Source: Verrucomicrobiota bacterium
GTDB lineage: Bacteria > Verrucomicrobiota > Verrucomicrobiia > Opitutales > Opitutaceae
Direction: 5' to 3'
Assembly: GCA_016222805.1 (NCBI GenBank)
Contig: JACRQG010000018.1
Location: 193,167 to 245,567 of the forward strand
DNA length: 52,401 nucleotides
The position numbers and the translations under genes are program-made. Positions 47,701 to 52,401 of this stretch are shown piece after piece (position 1 is the first letter of the stretch; every line of letters begins with the position of its first letter). The notes under the pieces were generated by a model. It was given only the letters and a program-made list of their open reading frames with translations. It was not told the origin of the DNA and made no database searches.

Positions 47701-48960
47701 TTACGCACGGAAGAGCACGTCCTCGCGATTGAACATGCGTACCGCCAGCCACAGGGCGATGGCCGCATAGAGCGAGGAGGATCCGAAGATCAGCCCGATG
47801 TAGCCCCAGTGCCACACGCCGGACAGCATTTCCTTGCAGACGAGACTGAGGTTCAGGATCGGAATCAGCGCCGTCTTCGCGCTCAGGTCGATTCCCGGCA
47901 GCATGCCGATCACTCCCGGCATGATGACGAGGATGATCATCGGGCCGAGGTAGCTCTGCGCTTCCTTGTAGCTCTTGGCGAACAGGGAAATCGTGAAGGC
48001 CGCGGCCGCGAACAACACCGCCACGGGCAACACCATCGCAATCACCCCGACCACGCCGAGCGGATCGATCATCGGGATTACTCCCCCGCCGGAGGCCGCC
48101 GGGGCCGCGGCCGACTTGGCGGCCGCCCCGGCCGCGGCAGCGCGCCCCATCCCTCCCCCCATCATCAGGGAACCGCCCACCGCGACCGTCACGCCCATCG
48201 ACAGGAGCATGAAGGCCATCGCCGACAGGGAGCCCGTCAGCACCATCAGGAACTTGCCCAGCACGATGTCGACGCGCGGAACCGGACTGCAGAGCAGCGT
48301 CTCCATCGTCCCGCGCTCCTTCTCGCCGGCGGTGAGATCCATCGCCGGGTACATCGCCCCGGTGAAGCAGAGGATGATGATCAGGTAGGGCACCAGCCCG
48401 CCAAAGAGGTTGCCCCCGACCTTCTCCGGCGGCGCCACATTCTCCCGCCGGAATTCAAACGGCCGCGCCGCCGTCTTCGGCAGTCCGTGCGCCGCCAGCC
48501 GCTCCGCCACAACCTGCTCGCGGAGTTCGCCCAGGAAGCGCTCCAGCACCCGCGCCCCGTTTTCCGACTTCAGCTCGCCTTCATAATAGAAGACCTTCAC
48601 CGCCGGGGCCGCCCCGGCCTGCAACTGCGCCTCGAACTTCTCCGGCAGCTGCACGGCCACCCGCAGCCGCTTGTCGCTGATCGCCTGCTTCCAGTCCGCG
48701 GGCGTCGGCACGACCCGCATGCGCTTCGACTCGCGGAACTGACGCACCACCCCGGGGGAGTCCTCGCCCCCGAGCACGGCGACGGTCGGGATGTCCTCCC
48801 GCGCCTTGGTCACGACGCTGGTCATCACCTTGCCCATGCCGAAGAACATCAGCGGCATCACGAGCGTGGGAATGACGATGGTGGAGATGAGGGTGCGCCG
48901 ATCGCGCAGCGAGTCCTTCAGCTCCTTCAGATACACGGTGGCGATGTTGTTCCAGTTCAT
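47701..48960 (-). CDS. natB: NatB-like ABC transporter permease
   Basis: A 419-residue ABC-2-type permease. It begins IATVYLKELKDSLRDRRTLI, the NatB/ABC-2 start. A long first extracytoplasmic domain contains PTVAVLGGEDSPGVV and KVFYYEGEL. The core has YLIIILCFTGAMYPAMDLTA with GEKERGTMETLLCSPVPR, the diagnostic ABC-2 motif. An unusual Gly/Ala/Met-rich loop (SLMMGGGMGRAAAAGAAAKS) interrupts the middle helices. Three C-terminal helices follow. Its ATPase gene ends 39 bases upstream, and the operon is led by a two-component pair, as in NatKRAB Na+ export systems. Substrate (Na+ or drug-like compound) is inferred. Confidence 0.87.
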   Translation of the reverse strand: MNWNNIATVYLKELKDSLRDRRTLISTIVIPTLVMPLMFFGMGKVMTSVVTKAREDIPTVAVLGGEDSPGVVRQFRESKRMRVVPTPADWKQAISDKRLRVAVQLPEKFEAQLQAGAAPAVKVFYYEGELKSENGARVLERFLGELREQVVAERLAAHGLPKTAARPFEFRRENVAPPEKVGGNLFGGLVPYLIIILCFTGAMYPAMDLTAGEKERGTMETLLCSPVPRVDIVLGKFLMVLTGSLSAMAFMLLSMGVTVAVGGSLMMGGGMGRAAAAGAAAKSAAAPAASGGGVIPMIDPLGVVGVIAMVLPVAVLFAAAAFTISLFAKSYKEAQSYLGPMIILVIMPGVIGMLPGIDLSAKTALIPILNLSLVCKEMLSGVWHWGYIGLIFGSSSLYAAIALWLAVRMFNREDVLFRA

Positions 48961-48999
48961 GCGGGATTCCCGGAGGCGAATGTCAGTGGCAGGGGCGGT

Positions 49000-49743
49000 T
49001 CAACGGACGGGATCGCCGCCCACCACCTTGACGAAGATCTCCTCCATGTCGGTCTCGCCGTGGCGGGCGCGCAGCTCCGCGAGCGTGCCCTCCGCCAGCA
49101 GGCGGCCCTGGTGGATGATCCCGATCGTGTCGCAGAGCTTCTCCACCTCGCTCATCACATGGGTGGAGTAGATCACCGTCTTGCCGCGGTCGCGGCATTC
49201 GCGCACGAACCGCACGATCGACCGGGCCGTCATCACGTCCAGCCCCAGCGTCGGTTCATCGAAGATCATCACCGCCGGATCGTGCACCAGCGTCCGGGCG
49301 ATCGAGGTCTTCTGCTTCATCCCGGTCGAAAACTTGTCGCAGCGGCGGTCGAGAAACTCGCCCATGTCGAGCTGGGCGGACAGGACTTCCGTCCGCGCCC
49401 GGATGGCCGCCGGGGACATGCCGTTGAGACTCCCGAAGTACGCGATCATCTCGCGGGCGGTCAGGCGGCCGTACAGGGCCGTCGAGGCCGCGAGAAAGCC
49501 GACATGGGCGCGCACCTTCTCCGGATGCTCCACGACATCGAAGCCGGCCACCGTGGCCGAACCGCGGGTCGGCCGCAGCAGGGTCGCCAGCAGCCGCAAC
49601 GTGGTGGTCTTGCCCGCCCCGTTGGCCCCGAGCAGGCCGTAGATCTGCCCGGGAACGACACGAAACGTGACGTCTTCCGCGGCGTGAATCTCACCGCGTT
49701 TCTTGTCCCGGAACGTCTTGGTCAGCTGGCGGGCTTCGATCAT
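49000..49743 (-). CDS. natA: NatA-like ABC transporter ATPase
   Basis: A 247-residue nucleotide-binding domain. Walker A is [14 protein letters not shown] (residues 37-50), the Q-loop lies in [14 protein letters not shown] and the signature is [13 protein letters not shown], a variant of LSGGQ (S-TGMKQ). Walker B is [12 protein letters not shown] and the switch His is in YSTHVMSE. It starts at the ATG at 49741-49743, overlapping the response regulator's TGA as ATGA. Pairs with the permease downstream for ATP-driven export. Only one ATPase gene, so it works as a homodimer. Confidence 0.93.
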   Translation of the reverse strand: MIEARQLTKTFRDKKRGEIHAAEDVTFRVVPGQIYGLLGANGAGKTTTLRLLATLLRPTRGSATVAGFDVVEHPEKVRAHVGFLAASTALYGRLTAREMIAYFGSLNGMSPAAIRARTEVLSAQLDMGEFLDRRCDKFSTGMKQKTSIARTLVHDPAVMIFDEPTLGLDVMTARSIVRFVRECRDRGKTVIYSTHVMSEVEKLCDTIGIIHQGRLLAEGTLAELRARHGETDMEEIFVKVVGGDPVR

Positions 49744-50483
49744 AGGCTCATCCTCTCGCGAAACTCCTGCGCCTGACGGCGGCTGAGCTCGACCTTGGCG
49801 CCACCCTGCAGGTGCACCAGGAGCCCGCCGCTGAACCACGGCTCGATCTTCTCGATCCACGCCAGGTTGATGATCTCGCGCCGGTTCGCCCGGAAGAAAG
49901 ACCTGGGATCGAGGCGCTCCTCCATCGCATTGAGCGAGCGGAAGAGCTGCGGTTGCGCGCCCTCGAAGTGCACCCGGGTGTAGTTGCCTTCGCTCTCGAG
50001 GCGCCGGATGGCCTTCACCTCGACGAACCAGCAACGGTCGCCCTCGCGCACGAACACCTTGTCCTCGGCCGCCAGCCGATCGCGGCCCGGCGTGCGGGGA
50101 GCGCCCGCCGCCGCGGGTGCCCCTCCCCGGCCGGCCTGGGCCCGCAGGCGGGCGACGGCCGCGGCGAGCCGATCGGGATCCACCGGCTTCAGGAGGTAGT
50201 CGAGCGCGTTGAGCTCGAAGGCCTTCACGGCGTACTCGTCGTAGGCGGTGGTGAAGATCACGCGGGGCACGGGAGGCTCGAGCGCCGCCAGCAGTTCCAT
50301 GCCCGACTCCCCCGGCATCTGGACGTCGAGGAAGATCAGGTCCGGCTCCAGGGCGGCAATCTGCTCGCGGGCCTGCTGCGCGTTGACGGCCTCTCCGGCG
50401 ATGTGGATTTCCGGAAAGGCCGCCAGCAGGCGGCGCAGTTCGTTGCGCGCGAGGCGCTCGTCGTCGACCAGCAGTGTCTTCAT
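49740..50483 (-). CDS. LytTR-family response regulator (NatR-like)
   Basis: A 247-residue regulator. The receiver domain (1-120) has Asp53 (LIFLDVQMPGESG) with the acidic pocket VDDE (residues 6-9) and Lys in DYLLKPVDPD. A Pro/Ala/Arg linker (GGAPAAAGAPRTPGR) joins it to a C-terminal LytTR DNA-binding domain (FVEVKAIRRLESEGNYTRVH, EERLDPRSFFRANRREIINL). Overlaps the kinase and ATPase genes by four bases each, so it is the middle of a coupled operon. It should control this transporter in response to the kinase. Confidence 0.93.
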   Translation of the reverse strand: MKTLLVDDERLARNELRRLLAAFPEIHIAGEAVNAQQAREQIAALEPDLIFLDVQMPGESGMELLAALEPPVPRVIFTTAYDEYAVKAFELNALDYLLKPVDPDRLAAAVARLRAQAGRGGAPAAAGAPRTPGRDRLAAEDKVFVREGDRCWFVEVKAIRRLESEGNYTRVHFEGAQPQLFRSLNAMEERLDPRSFFRANRREIINLAWIEKIEPWFSGGLLVHLQGGAKVELSRRQAQEFRERMSL

Positions 50484-51613
50484 GCGCGCGCCGTCAAGGG
50501 AAGGATGGCCTCGGCCACGACGAGCCGGGGTTCCGCGGCGCGCAATTCGAGCCGCGCGCGATCGCCGAAGAGCAGGCGCATCCGCTCGGCGGCGTTGCGC
50601 AACCCCAGCCCGGTGGAGCCGCTCCGCGGGAGACCGGCGCCCGCCGCCAGTTCCCCGGGGTTGGTCACCTGCAGGCGCAGCGAACCCTGTTCCCGGCGCG
50701 CGAGAATGCCGATCTCCCCGCCCTCGGGCCGGGTCGAGATGCCGTACTTCACCGCGTTCTCGACGAGCGTCTGCAGGAGGAGCGGCGGAATCGGCAGCGC
50801 CAGGGTTTCCGGGGCGACATCGAGCCGCACGCGCAGGCGTTCCTCGTGGCGCACCTGCTCGAGCGCGAGGTAGTCGTTCACGATCCGCAGTTCATCCTCG
50901 AAGGGCACGGTTTCCAGTTGGCCGCTCTGGAGGGAGTACCGCAGCAGGTTGGCCAGCTGGGTCACCGCCTGGCGGGCACGCGCCGGCTCCTCGTCGATCA
51001 GGGCGCGGAGCGAGTTGAGCGAGTTGAAGATGAAATGCGGGTTGATCTGGGATTTCAGCGCCCGCAACTCGGCCTCCTTCACGTGGGTCGCGAGTCGCAG
51101 CTGCTCGATTTGCAGGCGATTGTAGCGGTCGAAGAGGTGGTAGAAAAAGTAGATGCAGAACCAGCCGACGAAGAGAATCGCACCGTTGACGCAGCTCGTG
51201 GCGAAGACCGCCCAGAAGCCGTACTTCGAACTCCAGGGAAGCTGCACCACGCCGTACACCCACCCGTAGCCGATCCCGCTCCACACCACCGACAAAACGG
51301 CCGAGAGACCCAGGATCCGCGGCAGCAGCGCCAGCCAGCCGAGCTCCTTCCAGCCCCAGCGGGCGATCAGCGGCCGCAGGTAGTGCGTCAGCAACAGCCC
51401 CAGCCCCACCACCATCACGATGGTGCTGACCGAGAGAAGCTGCTCGTCCCAGGTGGGTTCCTTCGCGGTGAAGGTGCGCGAGAAGATGATCTGCAGGATC
51501 AGGAACGCCCCCCACCCCGCGACCTGGAAGAAGACATAGAGCCGCTCCCGGGCCCGATGGCGCCGGACGTCGTCCTCTAGCAGGACGCTGGTCGTGGCCG
51601 GGACGTCGCTCAT
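50480..51613 (-). CDS. LytS-type sensor histidine kinase (NatK-like)
   Basis: A 377-residue membrane kinase. The N-terminus has four to five hydrophobic helices (WGAFLILQIIF, IVMVVGLGLLL, ILGLSAVLSVVWSGIGYGW, NGAILFVGWFCIYFFYHLF). The C-terminal part is the His_kinase/LytS class: His193 in INPHFIFNSLNSLRALI, the N-box VENAVKYGIS and the G-box GSTGLGLRNAAERM. No periplasmic sensor domain, so it probably senses through the membrane helices. I start at ATG 51611-51613; a GTG four codons upstream is also in frame. It begins the operon kinase-regulator-ATPase-permease. Confidence 0.93.
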   Translation of the reverse strand: MSDVPATTSVLLEDDVRRHRARERLYVFFQVAGWGAFLILQIIFSRTFTAKEPTWDEQLLSVSTIVMVVGLGLLLTHYLRPLIARWGWKELGWLALLPRILGLSAVLSVVWSGIGYGWVYGVVQLPWSSKYGFWAVFATSCVNGAILFVGWFCIYFFYHLFDRYNRLQIEQLRLATHVKEAELRALKSQINPHFIFNSLNSLRALIDEEPARARQAVTQLANLLRYSLQSGQLETVPFEDELRIVNDYLALEQVRHEERLRVRLDVAPETLALPIPPLLLQTLVENAVKYGISTRPEGGEIGILARREQGSLRLQVTNPGELAAGAGLPRSGSTGLGLRNAAERMRLLFGDRARLELRAAEPRLVVAEAILPLTARA

Positions 51614-51817
51614 GGCCGGAAACACCGGGGGTGCCGGAGGTGCGGGCAGGATCGCGGTAGCAGCATGGAGCGAAATCTACCACGTCCCGCTATCCCGGCG
51701 CGAGTTTCGGGATGAGCGGCACGACCCGCGGGACGAGCGGCAGGCCCCACCCCGCTCAAGCCGGAACCATGCAGTCGGGCTGACGCACCTGCGGGAGTCC
51801 ACTGACGAAACGGTGGC

Positions 51818-51869
51818 CTGTGGGCGGGGCGACCGCGCCCCGCTCCGCGACGAGGTCGTCGCGGCTACA
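51818..51869. repeat. Dispersed palindromic repeat, family A copy, overlapping a gene end
   Basis: It starts CTGTGGGCGGGGCGACCGCG and ends GGTCGTCGCGGCTACA. The end supplies the TAG stop (CTA at 51865-51867) of the VOC protein gene on the minus strand. Confidence 0.75.
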
Positions 51870-52233
51870 TTGCTGCGGTGCACGTCGACTTCGACTCGCG
51901 AATCACCGCCATCCGCCCGCCCCCCATTTCCCGGACCGGGGCCACCACCGCTCCTCCCGCCGCCAGGCAGGACGCGAGGCTGCGGTCGAGATCGGGCACG
52001 GTGATATAAATCAACCACTGCGGGGGCAGATTGGCATTGGGCCCGCGGGCGTGGCAGATGCCGGCCGCCGGCACGTCGCCGCCCGGAGGAAACATGCAAT
52101 AGTCGTGGTAGCCTTCCATGTCGACCGGCTCGGCCTTCCAGCCCGCCACGGCGGCGTAAAAGTCGCGCACGGCGTCCGCATTGGGGATGGTGAGGTCCAT
52201 CCACGAAATCGTTCCAGGTTTTGGGGTAATCAT
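51865..52233 (-). CDS. VOC (glyoxalase-like) superfamily protein, possibly 3'-truncated
   Basis: A 122-residue VOC-fold protein. Repeats are visible: SWMDLTIPNADAVRDFYAAV, GYHDYCMFPPGGDVPAAGIC, WLIYITVPDLDRSL and GGAVVAPVREMGGGRMAVI. In homologues of this type the last strand continues as a D-P-x-G-A segment after MAVI; here it reads RESKSTCTAAM and stops. The stop is inside a dispersed palindromic repeat, so the native C-terminus was probably lost or replaced when the repeat arose there. Metal ligands or substrate are not evident; the fold may survive. Confidence 0.82.
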   Translation of the reverse strand: MITPKPGTISWMDLTIPNADAVRDFYAAVAGWKAEPVDMEGYHDYCMFPPGGDVPAAGICHARGPNANLPPQWLIYITVPDLDRSLASCLAAGGAVVAPVREMGGGRMAVIRESKSTCTAAM

Positions 52234-52265
52234 GGGAAGGAGACCAGAAGCCGGAAATCGCCCTA

Positions 52266-52401
52266 GGTGTGATCTTTCAGGAGGTTGTCCCTCCGAGTCC
52301 GTCCTGAGAGAGATGGGTGTGATGAAAAAACACCTAACCCAGGAGGACCCGAAAGGACATGCATGCCAATGCCCGGACTACCCCGCGTAGTCGAGAAGAC
52401 A
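52266..52401 (+). mobile_element. Probable left end of an IS481-like insertion sequence
   Basis: After the VOC gene start the sequence becomes AT-richer and different in style, with TGTGATCTTTCAGGAGG near 52266 as a possible left terminal repeat. A Shine-Dalgarno-like AGGAGG (52341-52346) and an ATG at 52359 follow. The right end of the element is outside the window, so the inverted repeat and target duplication cannot be checked. Confidence 0.4.
52359..52401 (+). CDS. IS481-like transposase, first 14 codons (cut by window edge)
   Basis: The frame from the ATG at 52359 reads MHANARTTPRSRED and remains open to the window edge. H-x-NA-x-T-P-x-x-R is the usual N-terminus of IS481-family transposases, just before their helix-turn-helix. 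AGGAGG lies 12 bases upstream and AAAGGA closer. Identification rests on a very short segment. Confidence 0.45.
   Translation, partial: MHANARTTPRSRED

Overview
This is a GC-rich, gene-dense bacterial chromosome segment. The gene families point to Verrucomicrobiota, most likely an Opitutaceae-like lineage. The evidence is a secreted DUF1549/DUF1553 cytochrome beside a Tat-exported DUF1501 protein, two PEP-CTERM proteins, a divergent membrane pyrophosphatase, a PQQ-type dehydrogenase/diheme cytochrome with repeated C-terminal domains, and dispersed GTAG...CTAC palindromic repeats between genes. This placement is inferred from family content; no 16S or marker gene is present.

Layout. 1-9 kb: the start of a sensor-like protein (cut by the left edge), a Tat-exported DegT-type aminotransferase, an M3 metallopeptidase, a two-gene unit of metallophosphoesterase and Tat-exported enolase-superfamily protein, and a divergent GH42-like secreted protein. 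9-15 kb: ion-pumping pyrophosphatase with a clear terminator, arylamine N-acetyltransferase, a repeat-rich gap, and a putative Na+/H+ antiporter with a small partner. 15-18.4 kb: a dehydrogenase/diheme cytochrome gene whose 3' part is scrambled by a perfect 107-bp tandem duplication and a perfect 141-bp inverted copy. 18.5-25.3 kb: DUF1553 cytochrome and DUF1501 gene, divergent from a ThuA-like protein and a PEP-CTERM lectin-like protein. 25.3-31.6 kb: TMEM175-like channel, beta-helix protein plus SagB-type nitroreductase, AmrS radical SAM enzyme and a methyltransferase. 31.6-38.1 kb: a minus-strand set of four glycosyltransferase or membrane genes with overlapping starts and stops. 38.3-40.5 kb: split YeeE/YedE sulfur transporter and an ArsP-like permease. 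40.7-45.5 kb: PEP-CTERM protein, thioredoxin-TPR protein, small Cys-rich protein, methyltransferase, ferritin and 5'-nucleotidase. 45.6-47.6 kb: monooxygenase, a broken methyltransferase and a coiled-coil protein. 47.7-51.6 kb: a NatKRAB-like operon (histidine kinase, LytTR regulator, ABC ATPase and permease) linked by start/stop overlaps. 51.8 kb to end: a VOC protein whose stop lies in a repeat, then the probable start of an IS481-like transposase.

Themes: envelope and secreted functions dominate (Tat substrates, PEP-CTERM proteins, secreted cytochromes, polymer-active proteins, lipid-linked glycosylation), together with ion homeostasis (pyrophosphatase, antiporter, TMEM175, NatAB). No CRISPR array, rRNA or tRNA was recognised. 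The most unusual points are the scrambled gene at 17.4-18.1 kb, the two intergenic repeat families (one copy supplies a gene's stop codon) and the broken methyltransferase at 46.1 kb.
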